Origin: Methylotenera sp.
GTDB taxonomy: Bacteria; Pseudomonadota; Gammaproteobacteria; Burkholderiales; Methylophilaceae
Direction of reading: 5' to 3'
Assembly (NCBI RefSeq): GCF_030684185.1
Contig: NZ_JAUXOY010000028.1
Span: forward strand, 1-64,000
Length of the DNA stretch: 64,000 nt
Below the pieces are notes generated by a model. The model ran no database searches. It saw only the letters and a program-made list of their open reading frames with translations, and was not told where the DNA came from. This document shows, one piece after another, positions 18,858-29,987 of this stretch (position 1 is its first letter; each line of letters opens with the position of its first letter). Made by a program: the position numbers and the translations under genes.

Positions 18858-21440
18858 CTAATGTCCAAGTGCATGCACAACTTTTTCGGCTATCACGTTA
18901 AGTTTTGGCGATGCTCTACCCACGCTTTTATTGCTAATTTTACGCACGTCACCATCCAACACAAACACACTCACCACCGCTGTCATTTCTTCCGCTTGTT
19001 CCATCAACGATTCAGCGGCGGCGGCGGCTTCTTCAACCAATGCCGTGTTTTGTTGTGTGACATCATCCATTTTCATAATGGCATCGTTAATCTGCGCAAT
19101 ACCTGCACTTTGCTCGGTTGATGCGGCGGCAATTTCACCAATAATGTCAGAAACTCGTTTTACCGAGCCGACGATTTCCTGCATGGTTTCACCAGCCATT
19201 TCAACTTGCTTGGTGCCTTCTGTGGTTTTGCTCACGGAATCGTTAATCAGCTCTTTAATCTCTTTAGCCGCACCTGCTGAACGTTGCGCCAGGTTACGCA
19301 CCTCGGCTGCCACTACCGCAAAACCCCGACCTTGTTCACCTGCCCTTGCCGCTTCTACCGCCGCATTCAAGGCTAGAATATTGGTTTGGAAAGCAATACC
19401 ATCAATCACAGAAATAATATCTTCAATCTTTTTCGCGCTGGCATTAATAGCACTCATAGTGCTCACTACCTCACCAACCGCATCCCCACCTTTTACCGCC
19501 ACACCGGAAGCTGCAATGGCAAGCTGATTGGCTTGTTTGGCATTATCCGCATTCTGTTTAACGGTCGATGAAAGTTGATCCATGCTGGAAGCGGTTTTTT
19601 CCAAACTTGCCGCCTGATCTTCAGTACGGCGTGATAAATCCGCATTACCTTGCGCGATTTCTTTAGCCGCAGTGTTAATCGCTTCTGCTGATTGTTTAAC
19701 CGTGACGATTGGTTTAACAATCATCTCCAGCGTTTCATTCATACCCATGACGATTTTTCGGTAATCGCCCATGTGTCTGGCAATATCAGCGCGGACCATT
19801 ACACGGCCTTCACGTGCGGCATCTGCCAGCATTTGTGCATCCGCATTCAATGCTTTCAAGTTGCTGCGCACTTGCTCAATCGCTTCATTGACGAATGCTT
19901 TTTTACCTGGGAATTGTTCAAGCGGCGCATCAAAATTACCTTCACCAAATTCTTTAACGCAAGCCAACGCTTTCTCGGTAAGTTCTATTTGCCCCGCTAC
20001 AATATGATTGACTGATGAAGCAATTTCACTGAAACCACCTTTGAACATATGCGCATGCAAAGTCATATCAATATTGCCTTTTTCATGCTCTGCCGTCACC
20101 CATTTCACTGAATCTACAATACCCTTGAGTTTGCCGTTGAGTCTGTCTAAATTCTTGTTAATTTCAGCTTTTTTGCCCGGATATTGCTGCATTTTGACGT
20201 CAAAATCGCCATCCCCCAGCGCACGGACTAACTGAATCATCTGCTCTTTTTCTTGCACATGGCCACCCACCATATTATTTACGCCATGCACCATTTCTGC
20301 ATAAGCGCCTTGATATTTGGTTTCATCAATCACCACCTCTATATCGCCAGCGTCATGCTCTTTAGCCATGTGCTGCATATCGGCAATAAAGGTTTTAATG
20401 TTGCTGCGTAACAGCTCTACACCTTCATTGATAAATGCACGCTGACCTGGAAATCGCTCCAACGGCGCTTCAAAATTACCATTTGAAAACTCAGCAATAC
20501 ATGCCGTGACTTTGCGCATGACGTCTGCCTGATTTGCGGCCATTTCATTCACATTTTCTGCCATGGTTTTATAGCTGCCATGAAATTTATCTGTATTGAT
20601 AGTTGCTTTGATGTTGCCTAACTTGTTCTCTTTTGACATCGAACTTTGCTCGTCAATCACTGCTTTAAGGGTTTGCTGCATGGTAAGCATGGTTGCCATT
20701 AGGCTGTTTTTATCGCCACTTGCAAGTTCTATCTGGTAACTTAAATCACCTTCAGCAATCGTGTTGGCAATATTAGCCACCTCATCAGGCTCGCCGCCTA
20801 ACTGTTTGCGCAAGTTACGTGTAATCATAAAACCCAAGATTGCGATAGCAAGCAAAATCAGGGCTCCAGTTATTAAGGACACATTTTTAGCTGCCTTTTT
20901 AATTACAGCTGCTTCTTCAGCCATATCCTTACCGAGCGCGACTTTATAGTCCATGTGCGCTGCAATATCATTATTGGCTTTTTCTGCAGTTGCACGAATA
21001 TCAACATATAACTGATGTGCAAGGTCTTTTTTGTTGTTACGTGAGGCAGCTAAAATAGGCTCTAATCGCACATAGTATTCTTTCAAGCCAGCTTTATCGG
21101 CCTCAAGCATTTGCGCTTCTTTGTCATCAACCACATAAGCCTCATAGCCTTTGAAAAGTGTGCCTAGCTCATCCTGTAGATTTTTAATCGCCACTTCCAC
21201 TTCGGCCATCTTGCTTGCATCAGTAATGATGGTGTGATTAGCCGTACGGATACGCAAGGTATTGAATTTGTACCTAACCTTATCCAGCTCAATAATGCTA
21301 GGCGCAATATTGGTATTGGCGTAATTGGTGTTGGTATAAACCTTTTCCATTTGCTGCTGGTTTAATACCATCATCCCTATCAGGCCTATCATGGCGATAA
21401 AGGTTAATAGCAACATTTTTTTGGCAACGGTCATATTCAT
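18858..21440 (-). CDS. Methyl-accepting chemotaxis protein with a long poly-HAMP array
   Basis: The 860-residue receptor has TM1 (about 8-25), a periplasmic helical bundle (about 30-185), TM2 (about 190-207) and then a run of repeated HAMP-like modules over about 210-600. The repeats alternate between two types, one with [38 protein letters not shown] and [19 protein letters not shown], the other with KHxxGDI/NI segments such as [14 protein letters not shown]. The conserved signalling tip ([20 protein letters not shown]) follows. The C-terminus ends VVHALGH and, unlike the other two receptors here, has no xWxxF tether. Poly-HAMP chains transmit signals over distance in Aer2-type receptors; the role here is inferred. 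The signalling-tip DNA is strongly similar to both neighbours, which suggests duplication or gene conversion. Confidence 0.92.
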   Translation of the reverse strand: MNMTVAKKMLLLTFIAMIGLIGMMVLNQQQMEKVYTNTNYANTNIAPSIIELDKVRYKFNTLRIRTANHTIITDASKMAEVEVAIKNLQDELGTLFKGYEAYVVDDKEAQMLEADKAGLKEYYVRLEPILAASRNNKKDLAHQLYVDIRATAEKANNDIAAHMDYKVALGKDMAEEAAVIKKAAKNVSLITGALILLAIAILGFMITRNLRKQLGGEPDEVANIANTIAEGDLSYQIELASGDKNSLMATMLTMQQTLKAVIDEQSSMSKENKLGNIKATINTDKFHGSYKTMAENVNEMAANQADVMRKVTACIAEFSNGNFEAPLERFPGQRAFINEGVELLRSNIKTFIADMQHMAKEHDAGDIEVVIDETKYQGAYAEMVHGVNNMVGGHVQEKEQMIQLVRALGDGDFDVKMQQYPGKKAEINKNLDRLNGKLKGIVDSVKWVTAEHEKGNIDMTLHAHMFKGGFSEIASSVNHIVAGQIELTEKALACVKEFGEGNFDAPLEQFPGKKAFVNEAIEQVRSNLKALNADAQMLADAAREGRVMVRADIARHMGDYRKIVMGMNETLEMIVKPIVTVKQSAEAINTAAKEIAQGNADLSRRTEDQAASLEKTASSMDQLSSTVKQNADNAKQANQLAIAASGVAVKGGDAVGEVVSTMSAINASAKKIEDIISVIDGIAFQTNILALNAAVEAARAGEQGRGFAVVAAEVRNLAQRSAGAAKEIKELINDSVSKTTEGTKQVEMAGETMQEIVGSVKRVSDIIGEIAAASTEQSAGIAQINDAIMKMDDVTQQNTALVEEAAAAAESLMEQAEEMTAVVSVFVLDGDVRKISNKSVGRASPKLNVIAEKVVHALGH

Positions 21441-21508
21441 TTCGCTCTCACATTTCGATACATAATAATTATCAAATTAAATTTTATTGCTAACGTATTC
21501 CACCATTT

Positions 21509-21603
21509 CGTTCCCTGAGCTTGTCGAAGGGCGTTCCCTGAGCTTGTCGAAGGGGACACTCACTGCCCTTCGACAAGCTCAGGGAACGACAGGCTCAGGG
21601 AAC
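21509..21603. repeat. Family-2 repeat with a tandem extra copy
   Basis: Two direct copies (21509-21531 and 21532-21554) of the 23 bp unit starting CGTTCCCTGAGC are followed by an inverted copy (21566-21588) and a partial copy. It lies between the second and third receptor genes, 8 bp from the stop of the latter. Confidence 0.85.
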
Positions 21604-21610
21604 CGCCATC

Positions 21611-24600
21611 TTAAAACTCTTCCCAATCGCCATCATCCGTACCTGTTTTTAACGCTACTTTGGCCGTACTGGGTTTAACCACTGCTTTAGGTGCCAGACG
21701 CACGGCTGGCTGGCTAGACGCCCTCATTGGGTTACTCACTGTGCGGCGGTTATTGCTTACTGGGTTCCCACCGCTCAATTTAAACGCACTCACCACATCA
21801 ATTAAGCTTTCAGCTTGCTCTACTAATGATTCTGCCGCTGCTGCCGCTTCTTCAACCAAGGCGGCATTCTGTTGCGTCACTTCGTCCATGCTGGTCACTG
21901 CAGTATTCACCTGGTCGATTCCTGCGCTTTGTTCTACTGAGGCTGCAGTAATTTCGCCCATGATGTCGGTGACACGTTGTACAGATGAAACAATTTCTTG
22001 CATGGTTTTACCTGCTTGTTCAACCTGTATGGTGCCTTCGGCAGTTTTATTCACGGAGTCTGCAATAAGCTCTTTAATCTCTTTTGCTGCGGTGGCAGAA
22101 CGTTGCGCCAGATTGCGCACTTCACCTGCGACCACCGCAAAACCTCGGCCTTGTTCACCCGCTCTGGCGGCTTCAACCGCTGCATTTAAAGCAAGAATGT
22201 TGGTTTGAAAGGCAATGCCGTCAATGACTGAGATAATGTCTTCAATCTTTTTCGCACTGCTGTTAATGGCACTCATAGTATTAACCACCTGGCCGACAAC
22301 TTCACCGCCTTTAACTGCGACACCTGAAGCCGCTGCGGCAAGCTGGTTGGCTTGTTTGGCGTTTTCTGCGTTGTTCTTCACGGTTGAAGCGAGTTGTTCC
22401 ATGCTGGCTGCGGTTTCTTCTAAACTTGAAGCCTGCTGTTCAGTACGTTCTGAGAGGTCATTATTACCAGATGATATTTCACCTGCGGCGGTGTTGATGG
22501 TTTCACCCGCTTCACGCACCTGCACGATAACTTCGGTCATTTTGTCCATCAGTGCATTGACGCCGTCGCAAAGCGAAGCAATCGCGCCTGTTTTACCGTC
22601 TAGTGAAACACGGCTGGTTAAATCACCGGCTTTTGCGCCTTCAATAACGCCTCGGGTTTCTTCAACTGCATTGGCGAGTGTTTCTGCGCTGTTATGCTGC
22701 TCGGTAATATCCGTCGCGTATTTCACCACTTTGAATGGTTTGCCATTCATGTCTAAAATCGGGTTGTAAATGGCCTGTAGCCAGACTACCTTACCACCTT
22801 TACCAATACGTTTGACTTGACCTATTTGCGCTTCGCCACGGCCTAACGCATCCCAGAAGGCTTTGTATTCGTGGCTGCTACGGTAAGCAGGTTCTACAAA
22901 CATACTATGATGATTACCGACGATTTCTTTTTCGCTGTAGCCAGTCACGTTGGCAAAGTTGTCATTCACTGCAAGAATTTTACCTGTGAGGTCAAACTCA
23001 ATCACACCCTGCGTTTTTTGAATGCCGGATATCTGGCCTGCATTATCAGCCGCTTGTAGTTTAGCTTCGGTAATATCCATGGTGTAATTAACGATTTTGT
23101 ATGGCTTACCATTTAAATCGACAATCGGGTTGTAAGAAGCTTGAATCCACACTTCTCTACCACCTTTGGCAATACGTTTGTACTGGCCTGCATCGGTGCC
23201 GCCTTTTACCAGTTTATCCCATAAGGTTTTATAGGCGTCACTCTTGGCAAAGCTTGGGTCTAGCACCATGCTCACATGTTTACCAAGCAATTCAGCTTCT
23301 TTGTAGCCCAGCATATCTAAGTAAACCTGGTTGACCTTAATGACAATGCCATCCAGACAAACTTCAATCACGCCTTGCGATTTACTGATGGCCGAGATTT
23401 GGCCTTCATAATCGGCATTTTTGATTTTTTGCGCGGTAATGTCGGTGGCGTATTTCACCACTTTGTATGGCTTGCCTGCTGCACATAAAATCGGGTTGTA
23501 TGAAGCTTGTATCCAAATCTCTTTGCCACCTTTACCAAATCGCTGAAATTCACCGGCAATAGCCTCACCACGATTAAGTTTTTCCCAAAACTGTTTGAAC
23601 TCGGTGCTGGCAGCGTATTCAGGTGCTACAACTGCGCTGTGGTGCTGGCCTACTACTTCAGCCAGGCTGTAACCCAGCACATTTAAGAAAATATCGTTGG
23701 CGGCAATCACTTTACCATCCATGCTGAACTCAATCACGCCGGTAGATTTACTGATGGCGGCCAGCTGGCCTTCATACTGAACTGATTGCTCTTTCACTTT
23801 GTCTGCCAACTCATGCTGGGCACTAATATCCGCGCCCAGCCTGGTTTGCATACCTTTTAATGACTGCAATACACTGCTCAACTCACTATTGCCTTGCACA
23901 TCAATCGCTGTGTCGAATTTGCCTTCCTCAATTTGTCCAAACACTTGAATGGATTTTTCTAACGGTTTAGTAATGGAACGTGACACGACCAATCCGAGCC
24001 AGAACAAAATAGCAATGGCGCCACTTAACCCACCCAATGTAAGCAGGCGTATATTTTCATAGTTTGTGGCAGCTGCCTGATATTCTTGTTTGGCTACATC
24101 GCCTTGCAATTTAAGCAGCGCCGTCATTTCAGGAGCAGCTACGTCGTAGAGTTCACGCGCCTTGCCAGACAGTGCTTTTGTTTCTTCATAGTTATTTGCC
24201 CGCAATGCAGTCACAGCTGGATTCAACGCCTCTTTGACAAACTTGCCACGACTTTCTGCAAACTTATCCGCCAGTATTTTTTCTTCAGGCGTCAGGTAGG
24301 TCGCCATGTAACCTTTCCATAATCCGGTGATAAGCTCTATGTTATGTTCAATAGCATCAGCAGATTTTGCAGCCATTTCAGGGTTCATGACCAGCGAGGT
24401 TTTCTTTCCCGCAGTATCAATTTCCACTTCACTGAGCGCGATTCTCAAATATGTCCGGTTTTCCAGCATGAGGTTGGAGATTTTGCCTAAATCCCCTAAT
24501 GGCACCATGCGGTCTTCATACACGGTTTTAAGGCTGTTGTTTGCCATGGATAGCTCGTAAAGACCTAATCCTGCCTGCGTCATAACCACCAGAGCCGCCA

Positions 24601-24658
24601 GTCCGACCATACCAGCCAGACGTTGGCTTACTTTCATGTTTTGCATAGAAAATTTCAT
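21611..24658 (-). CDS. Methyl-accepting chemotaxis protein with three tandem PAS domains
   Basis: I chose the ATG at 24658 ([14 protein letters not shown], 1015 residues) because AAAGGA lies just before it; a start at 24676 would place that site inside the gene. Domains: TM1 (about 15-37), four-helix periplasmic bundle (about 40-185), TM2 near 205-225, HAMP-like segment, then three near-identical PAS units beginning [36 protein letters not shown] and [18 protein letters not shown], each with a GY..xE(I/V/L)xGxH core and a KGGxxxWxQAxYNPI segment. A HAMP-like stretch and the conserved signalling tip follow. The C-terminus [10 protein letters not shown] carries the CheR/CheB tether. It is first of the three receptor genes, after cheW. 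Confidence 0.93.
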   Translation of the reverse strand: MKFSMQNMKVSQRLAGMVGLAALVVMTQAGLGLYELSMANNSLKTVYEDRMVPLGDLGKISNLMLENRTYLRIALSEVEIDTAGKKTSLVMNPEMAAKSADAIEHNIELITGLWKGYMATYLTPEEKILADKFAESRGKFVKEALNPAVTALRANNYEETKALSGKARELYDVAAPEMTALLKLQGDVAKQEYQAAATNYENIRLLTLGGLSGAIAILFWLGLVVSRSITKPLEKSIQVFGQIEEGKFDTAIDVQGNSELSSVLQSLKGMQTRLGADISAQHELADKVKEQSVQYEGQLAAISKSTGVIEFSMDGKVIAANDIFLNVLGYSLAEVVGQHHSAVVAPEYAASTEFKQFWEKLNRGEAIAGEFQRFGKGGKEIWIQASYNPILCAAGKPYKVVKYATDITAQKIKNADYEGQISAISKSQGVIEVCLDGIVIKVNQVYLDMLGYKEAELLGKHVSMVLDPSFAKSDAYKTLWDKLVKGGTDAGQYKRIAKGGREVWIQASYNPIVDLNGKPYKIVNYTMDITEAKLQAADNAGQISGIQKTQGVIEFDLTGKILAVNDNFANVTGYSEKEIVGNHHSMFVEPAYRSSHEYKAFWDALGRGEAQIGQVKRIGKGGKVVWLQAIYNPILDMNGKPFKVVKYATDITEQHNSAETLANAVEETRGVIEGAKAGDLTSRVSLDGKTGAIASLCDGVNALMDKMTEVIVQVREAGETINTAAGEISSGNNDLSERTEQQASSLEETAASMEQLASTVKNNAENAKQANQLAAAASGVAVKGGEVVGQVVNTMSAINSSAKKIEDIISVIDGIAFQTNILALNAAVEAARAGEQGRGFAVVAGEVRNLAQRSATAAKEIKELIADSVNKTAEGTIQVEQAGKTMQEIVSSVQRVTDIMGEITAASVEQSAGIDQVNTAVTSMDEVTQQNAALVEEAAAAAESLVEQAESLIDVVSAFKLSGGNPVSNNRRTVSNPMRASSQPAVRLAPKAVVKPSTAKVALKTGTDDGDWEEF

Positions 24659-24698
24659 TTTTAGTCCTTTAATCAAAAGTTCTTTGTTATTGGTTTTA

Positions 24699-24759
24699 TG
24701 TAGGAGCGACGACTCGTCGCGATTGCACCACTGCTTCGCGACGAGTCGTCGCTCCTACA
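24699..24759. repeat. Family-1 repeat variant between cheW and the receptor gene
   Basis: Arms of 24 bp (24699-24722 and 24736-24759) start TGTAGGAGCG as in the other family members, but the inner part is GACGACTCGTCGCGA instead of GTCTGTGACCGCGA. The spacer is 13 nt. It lies inside the che operon and could act as an mRNA stabiliser or partial terminator between cheW and the receptors. Confidence 0.85.
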
Positions 24760-24764
24760 AAACT

Positions 24765-25283
24765 TTAATGCACTGCCACGTTGTCCATCAACGCCATTTC
24801 CTGACTGCTCATGAGTTGTTCTATATCTACCAAAATAAACATCTGCGTTTCTACTGAAGCTAAACCTACGATGTATTTAGTATCAATATTTGAAACTAAC
24901 GATGGCACGTCACGAATTTGATCTTCTTTTAAGGCCATTACGTCTGAAACACCATCCACCACAATGCCGACCACGCGACCGTTGAGATTCAAAATAATCA
25001 CCACGGTGAATTCGTCGTATTCAACTTTGCCGAGATGAAACTTGATGCGCAAATCGACAATCGGCACGATTTTGCCGCGCAGGTTTACTACGCCTTTAAT
25101 GAAATCCGGCGTGTTGGCGATTTGCGTTACTGCGTCGTAACCACGAATCTCCTGCACTTTTAAAATCTCTAAGCCATATTGCTCATCACCCAAAACAAAA
25201 GTCAGGTATTCCCCTGCTGCATTTTTTGTTTTTGTTGAAGCGGTTTTTGAATTGGCTGCGTTATTTACGATATCTGTACTCAT
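24765..25283 (-). CDS. cheW: Chemotaxis coupling protein CheW
   Basis: CheW bridges receptors and the CheA kinase. The 172-residue protein has a roughly 22-residue polar N-terminal extension and then the CheW fold with the family blocks [45 protein letters not shown] and [12 protein letters not shown]. Its first four bases overlap the end of cheA (25280-25283), which implies translational coupling and matched dosage. A palindromic repeat follows the gene before the receptors. Confidence 0.96.
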   Translation of the reverse strand: MSTDIVNNAANSKTASTKTKNAAGEYLTFVLGDEQYGLEILKVQEIRGYDAVTQIANTPDFIKGVVNLRGKIVPIVDLRIKFHLGKVEYDEFTVVIILNLNGRVVGIVVDGVSDVMALKEDQIRDVPSLVSNIDTKYIVGLASVETQMFILVDIEQLMSSQEMALMDNVAVH

Positions 25284-27679
25284 TTTGTAAGCTCCTTTGG
25301 TATTGCTTGGTTTGCGTAGTGTGAGAAGGCAAAAGCGCCAGTGAGGTAGTTGGTTGTTTGCCCCATTTGAATAATGGCTGAAACATCCAGAATCAACGCT
25401 ACACCGCCATCACCCATGATGGTGGCGCCAGATACGCCCGGCACTTTTCTATAATTGGTTTCAAGGCTCTTAATCACTACTTGTTGCTGACCGACTAATC
25501 GATCTACAAACAGCGCGGATTTTTTACCGTCTGATTCAAGCAACACCAGTACGCCTTCAGTAGGGTCGGTAATATCGGTGTGGTGATTAAATAAACTATG
25601 TAGCGCGATAATGGGCAAATACTCACCGCGCACATGCACCATGCGACCTTCGCCTGTCACAGTCTTAATATCCTCCGCACGTGGCTGTAAGGTTTCTACA
25701 ATGAGATTTAACGGGATAACATAAATGCTGTTACCCAATGACACTGACATGCCGTCTAAAATAGCCAAAGTCAGCGGCAGTGAGATTGAAATAGTGGTGC
25801 CGTAACCAAGGGCCGAGCGAATTTCAACTACGCCATTCATCGCGGCGATATTACGCTTCACAACATCCATGCCTACACCACGGCCTGAAACGTCTGTGAC
25901 GACTTCTGCCGTTGAAAAACCTGGTGCAAAAATGAGTCCGAACACTTCGGTATCGGTCATGTTCTCGCTGACTGTCAGCCCATTCGCTTTAGCTTTTGCG
26001 AGTAATTTTTCACGGTTTAGCCCAGCGCCATCATCAGTCACTTCAATGACGATACTGCCGCCTTTATGTGCGGCAGAAAGCGTCAGCGTACCTACTTCAC
26101 TCTTACCTGCAGCCCTTCGGCCGGCTGGCATTTCAATACCATGGTCCACGCTATTGCGTACTAAATGAGTAAGCGGATCTACAATGCGCTCGATTAAACC
26201 TTTGTCTAGCTCAGTAGCCGCACCTACAGTAACAAACTCTACTTTTTTGCCTAATTTGGCGGCTAAGTCGCGCACCATGCGCGGAAAACGTGAGAACACA
26301 AAGTCCATCGGCATCATGCGAATCGACATAACAGATTCTTGCAAATCACGCGTGTTACGTGTGAGTTGCCCTACACTGTTAATGAGTGGCTCATATTGAA
26401 CAGGGTCAAGATTGCTAATACGCTGCTCTATCATGGCTTGTGTAATCACCAGCTCGCCAACCAGGTTAATCAATTGGTCTACCTTTTCTATGCCTACGCG
26501 TATGGATGAAGTTTCTGCACTGGCTGGTGCTTTATCAGATTCACGGCGACCTTGATTTCTCCTTTCTACAGCCTCTGCTGCTGTCTTTGTCGCTGCTTCT
26601 GCTTCAACCTTAACAGCCACTTCTGCCTTGCCTGAATTCGCTTCTGTAGTTAGCGTGTCATCACCAATCAGGGTAGCAACCGCTGCATCAGGGTGCGGTT
26701 TAAACGGCGCAAAAAAACCGTAACCTTCTTCTACATTTTCTTTGCCTTCTATAGCAAATAGCCCGTAACCCACTTCTTCATGAATGGCCACTTTACCTTT
26801 AGTTCCTGCATCTGCAACAACTGGTGTACTTGCTAATACTGGTTTATCGCTAACATCATCCTCAAATAATCCAAAACCGGCATCTTCAACGATTACCGCC
26901 TTTGCCTCAGCAATCACCGGCCTTACGTGTGCCGCTGTATGCGGTGCCAATGAAATAACTAAGTCATTAGGGTCAAGCACAAATGAGCAGATTGAAACAA
27001 TGTCGTCTTGCGTTGAATCCGTACTGAGTACTAATACATAACGACCATGTTCATTTTTACTGGATGCCACTTCACCTAACAGGCCAAGCTCCTCTTGAAG
27101 ATTGGTCGCATCTTTATCTGAAATTTCCGGCAAGAAAATATGAAAATGTGTTAATCCATCAGCAGGCACTTGATCTGCCGCCTGAGTTGCCACTTGTGCA
27201 GCGACTTCTGGCACAGCTGCCTTTTTCTCATCTACTACAGGTGTTGTTTGCGGTGCACTAACACTGGTCGCAGGCTTGTTTACCAAACCACCTGCTTCAG
27301 AAAGCGATTTCAGCATCATCTTGACGTCAGCTACCTGCTCCTGGTCAACCTCTGTAGCGAATCGGTGACCGTCCACTTCCATTTTTAGTACGTCTTTAGC
27401 TGCCAAAAAGGCATCAACATGCTCGGCTGTGAGCGCCATTTCATGTTTTCGGATTTTATCCAGCAAATTTTCAAGCACATGGGTAATTTCGGTCATATCC
27501 ATGAAGCCGAATGTAGCTGCACCGCCTTTAATAGAGTGGGCGGCGCGAAAAATCGCATTCAAATCTTCGGTATCGGGGTTTTCTATATCGATGCCAAGAA
27601 GTAAACGCTCAGCTTCAGCTAACAGCTCTTCTGCTTCATCAAAGAAGACCTCATAAAACTGACTCATATCAATTGTCAT
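25280..27679 (-). CDS. cheA: Chemotaxis histidine kinase CheA
   Basis: CheA autophosphorylates and passes phosphate to CheY. The 799-residue protein has an N-terminal HPt domain with H48 in [16 protein letters not shown] long acidic linker contains a P2-like region and three short repeats (GFGLFEDD near 266, GYGLFAIE near 303, GYGFFAPF near 318). P3 follows ([20 protein letters not shown]), then a HATPase with [24 protein letters not shown] and [10 protein letters not shown], and a C-terminal CheW-like regulatory domain. GGAG lies 7 nt before the ATG at 27679. It is coupled to cheW by a 4 bp overlap and preceded by cheY. The repeated aromatic linker motifs may be extra docking points, but this is a guess. 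Confidence 0.97.
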   Translation of the reverse strand: MTIDMSQFYEVFFDEAEELLAEAERLLLGIDIENPDTEDLNAIFRAAHSIKGGAATFGFMDMTEITHVLENLLDKIRKHEMALTAEHVDAFLAAKDVLKMEVDGHRFATEVDQEQVADVKMMLKSLSEAGGLVNKPATSVSAPQTTPVVDEKKAAVPEVAAQVATQAADQVPADGLTHFHIFLPEISDKDATNLQEELGLLGEVASSKNEHGRYVLVLSTDSTQDDIVSICSFVLDPNDLVISLAPHTAAHVRPVIAEAKAVIVEDAGFGLFEDDVSDKPVLASTPVVADAGTKGKVAIHEEVGYGLFAIEGKENVEEGYGFFAPFKPHPDAAVATLIGDDTLTTEANSGKAEVAVKVEAEAATKTAAEAVERRNQGRRESDKAPASAETSSIRVGIEKVDQLINLVGELVITQAMIEQRISNLDPVQYEPLINSVGQLTRNTRDLQESVMSIRMMPMDFVFSRFPRMVRDLAAKLGKKVEFVTVGAATELDKGLIERIVDPLTHLVRNSVDHGIEMPAGRRAAGKSEVGTLTLSAAHKGGSIVIEVTDDGAGLNREKLLAKAKANGLTVSENMTDTEVFGLIFAPGFSTAEVVTDVSGRGVGMDVVKRNIAAMNGVVEIRSALGYGTTISISLPLTLAILDGMSVSLGNSIYVIPLNLIVETLQPRAEDIKTVTGEGRMVHVRGEYLPIIALHSLFNHHTDITDPTEGVLVLLESDGKKSALFVDRLVGQQQVVIKSLETNYRKVPGVSGATIMGDGGVALILDVSAIIQMGQTTNYLTGAFAFSHYANQAIPKELTK

Positions 27680-27711
27680 TGCTGTACTCCGTTTATGTAT
27701 TTAACTGCTTC

Positions 27712-27787
27712 TGTAGGAGTGGTCTGTGACCGCGAAAAAACGTGACCATCAACCGTCAATATTCGGGGTGAAACACCCCTCCTACAA
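27712..27787. repeat. Hybrid family-1 repeat between cheY and cheA
   Basis: One end reads TGTAGGAGTGGTCTGTGACC, the other GGGGTGAAACACCCCTCCTAC. Only the outer TGTAGGAG/CTCCTACA parts pair, while each inner part is its own small palindrome, so two sub-types of the repeat are paired here. The same second sub-type occurs at 18560. Confidence 0.7.
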
Positions 27788-27793
27788 ATATAA

Positions 27794-28162
27794 TTACGAC
27801 CCAATCACCTTTTGCACTACTTCGATTAAGCGTTTTGGATCAAACGGTTTAACCAGCCAGCCATTGGCACCTGCGGCTTTTCCTTTAGCTTTCATTTCAT
27901 CGCTGGATTCTGTGGTGAGCATTAAAATCGGCACTTTTTGATATGAACCTAATTCACGCAAGTTTTTAATGAGCGTGAGGCCATCCATAATCGGCATGTT
28001 TTGGTCAGTCAGCACTAAATCTACGGTCTTTTCCTTGGCTTTATCCAAGCCATCTTGCCCATCAACGGCCTGAACCACATCGTAACCAGCGGCTTTAAGA
28101 CTAAATGCCACCATCTGGCGAAGAGAACCTGAGTCATCTACTGCTAGAATTGTTTTTGCCAT
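27794..28162 (-). CDS. cheY: Response regulator CheY
   Basis: CheY-P binds the flagellar switch. The single receiver domain (122 residues from MAKTILAVDDSG; an upstream in-frame ATG at 28171 is possible) has the acidic pair D9-D10, the phosphoacceptor D53 in LVLTDQNMP, TT at the switch position (LMLTTESS) and the conserved Lys in WLVKPFDPKRL. It lies between the CheZ-like gene and cheA, which supports the motor-signalling role rather than an orphan regulator. Confidence 0.94.
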   Translation of the reverse strand: MAKTILAVDDSGSLRQMVAFSLKAAGYDVVQAVDGQDGLDKAKEKTVDLVLTDQNMPIMDGLTLIKNLRELGSYQKVPILMLTTESSDEMKAKGKAAGANGWLVKPFDPKRLIEVVQKVIGS

Positions 28163-28315
28163 TTCATTCACTCACTTTTTTCATTGTTAATCTTGCTTAT
28201 CATTAATAAAGAACTCTTATTTTTAAGGAATTCTTTAAGCGTTTTAAGACTTATCACATACTACTTAACGGCATAAATTTCAGAATTTTTAGCCGTACTA
28301 ATTAAAAAATATTGG

Positions 28316-28870
28316 CTAAAAAAGTTCAATATCTCCTGTTGCCATATCTTGAGACTTGACCGAAGGCCGCGACCCAGCTGCCAGGTTGTGACTACTGGCA
28401 TGCAATTTACGGTCAACCTCTTCAAGAAAGTTAATCAACTGTTCTTGCTCATTACCTAGCTCTACTACTTCGTCATGTGTAACCAACTCTTGAAGCAAAT
28501 CTTTTAATCCATTCACATGATTGACGGTTCTGGTTAACAACTGGCTAGTGAGATCTTGAAATTGCAAGCCAGTAATCACCGCATTCACTTCATTCACTAT
28601 ATTTTGCTTAAACACTTCAAGCTGCTTAGTTTCCGCATGATTAAAATGGTGTTGTTCAATCAATGAATCTAATATTTGCTGCTGCTTGGTGACAGAGTCA
28701 TGCACTGAAATAAAACTTGCGCTTAAGTCTTCAATCGCTTTATTGAGTAAATATGTGGTCTGCAATAAATCAGCCTCCACTCGAAGCAGATGCTGCTTAC
28801 CATGCCCTGATACTGCTGCAAGTAGGTGCCTTAATTTTAAAATCGGTGGAGTATCCATACGCATAATCAT
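28316..28870 (-). CDS. cheZ: CheZ-like phosphatase candidate
   Basis: CheZ dephosphorylates CheY-P. This 184-residue, mostly helical protein contains GLQFQDLTSQLLTR, which matches the CheZ active segment (FQDLTGQVIKR in E. coli). Both the catalytic Asp and Gln (DLTxQ) are retained. The C-terminus ends DIELF, a hydrophobic tail that could be the CheY-docking peptide, again as in CheZ. It is shorter than the 214-residue E. coli protein. Position directly upstream of cheY and downstream of motAB supports the call. Overall similarity outside the active segment is weak to my eye, so it could be another chemotaxis helical protein; moderate confidence. Confidence 0.62.
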   Translation of the reverse strand: MIMRMDTPPILKLRHLLAAVSGHGKQHLLRVEADLLQTTYLLNKAIEDLSASFISVHDSVTKQQQILDSLIEQHHFNHAETKQLEVFKQNIVNEVNAVITGLQFQDLTSQLLTRTVNHVNGLKDLLQELVTHDEVVELGNEQEQLINFLEEVDRKLHASSHNLAAGSRPSVKSQDMATGDIELF

Positions 28871-28956
28871 GTTCCAAAGTGCTTAATTTCAATTTAGTGA
28901 ATACGACCAGTTAAACGAATCAATTCTATTTTTATTGTTTTAACCTGCAATAAGCG

Positions 28957-29892
28957 TTATGGATTCTTGATCGCTTCACTTACATCTGCTGCGGTTGAAT
29001 CTGTTGACACGCTGACCGCTGCGCTGTCTTTTAACGCATTTTCTTCAGCTTGCTTGTTCATAATGATGATGCTGATGCGGCGGTTAGTAGCATTAAACGG
29101 ATTTTCTTTATCAAACAAGCTTGCAGAAGAAAGTCCCACTACCCGCAATAATTTTGTTTCATCCATGCCACCCGCCACCAATTCACGGCGTGAAGCATTG
29201 GCGCGGTCTGAAGATAATTCCCAATTACTATATGATTTTTCACCAGTTGGGTATGGCGTTGCATCGGTGTGGCCTGACAAGCTTATTTTGTTAGGCACGT
29301 CATTAAACATTTGCCCCAGCTCTTGCAAAATCTGCTTGGCATAGGGCTGCATATCAGCTTTGGAAGAATTAAACATCGCTCGGTTTTGCTCATCTACAAT
29401 CTGCACACGCAAACCATCAGAGGTAATATCCAGCAATAGCTGATTTTTAAATTTCTTTAAATTTGGACTATCATCAATCGCCGCTTCTATTTTCTTTTTT
29501 AGTTCTTCTAACTTTACTTTCTCTACTTTTTCCAAGGCTTTCTTCGCATCTTCTGCATCAAGCGTTTTTTTCTTGCCGTCAGGTCCGTCAACAGGTTTTA
29601 CCTGCCCTTGTTTTTTAGTCAGGTCTTTACCGCCGCCGCCTTTTATCAAAGTGTCACTCGCGCCAACGGAAGTGCCGCCCATCATTGCCACTTTTAAAGG
29701 TGTTTTAAAGTAATCAGAAATGCCTTCTTTTTGCGCCTTTGAAGTAGAACCTAATAGCCACATCAGCAAAAAGAACGCCATCATGGCGGTCACAAAGTCG
29801 GCGTAAGCAATTTTCCATGCGCCACCGTGGTGCCCACCACCGCCTTTTTTAATCTTTTTTACGATAATCGGTCTTACGCGTTCTTCAGCCAT
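28957..29892 (-). CDS. motB: Flagellar stator protein MotB
   Basis: MotB anchors the proton-driven stator to peptidoglycan. The 311-residue protein has one N-terminal membrane helix with the proton-carrying residue D32 in AYADFVTAMMAFFLLMW, a plug and lysine-rich linker, and a C-terminal OmpA-like domain with ISLSGHTDATPYP, NWELSSDRANASRRELV and NRRISIIIM. It follows motA after a 95 bp gap that contains two stable hairpins. The first 25 residues are unusually basic and glycine-rich (KKIKKGGGGHHGG), typical of cytoplasmic MotB tails. Confidence 0.96.
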   Translation of the reverse strand: MAEERVRPIIVKKIKKGGGGHHGGAWKIAYADFVTAMMAFFLLMWLLGSTSKAQKEGISDYFKTPLKVAMMGGTSVGASDTLIKGGGGKDLTKKQGQVKPVDGPDGKKKTLDAEDAKKALEKVEKVKLEELKKKIEAAIDDSPNLKKFKNQLLLDITSDGLRVQIVDEQNRAMFNSSKADMQPYAKQILQELGQMFNDVPNKISLSGHTDATPYPTGEKSYSNWELSSDRANASRRELVAGGMDETKLLRVVGLSSASLFDKENPFNATNRRISIIIMNKQAEENALKDSAAVSVSTDSTAADVSEAIKNP

Positions 29893-29920
29893 TACATGCT
29901 CCGTATTCAGTCACTGTTTT

Positions 29921-29975
29921 ATGGATGTCTCTAAAATTTAAACTTTTAGAGACATCCATCACTATCAAAGTGATG
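29921..29975. promoter_or_regulatory. Two hairpins between motA and motB
   Basis: ATGGATGTCTCTAAAA (29921-29936) pairs perfectly with TTTTAGAGACATCCAT (29944-29959) around a 7 nt loop. CATCACT (29957-29963) pairs with AGTGATG (29969-29975). They share three bases, so they cannot both be fully formed. Sitting inside the motAB transcript, they may set the MotA:MotB ratio by stabilising motA mRNA or by partial termination. Confidence 0.7.
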
Positions 29976-29987
29976 CTTAATAATTTG

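Noticed and set aside
16000-24000. Plus-strand frames of 180-200 codons inside the receptor genes
   Set aside because: They are antisense shadows of the repetitive signalling domains; the minus-strand reading has all domain motifs.
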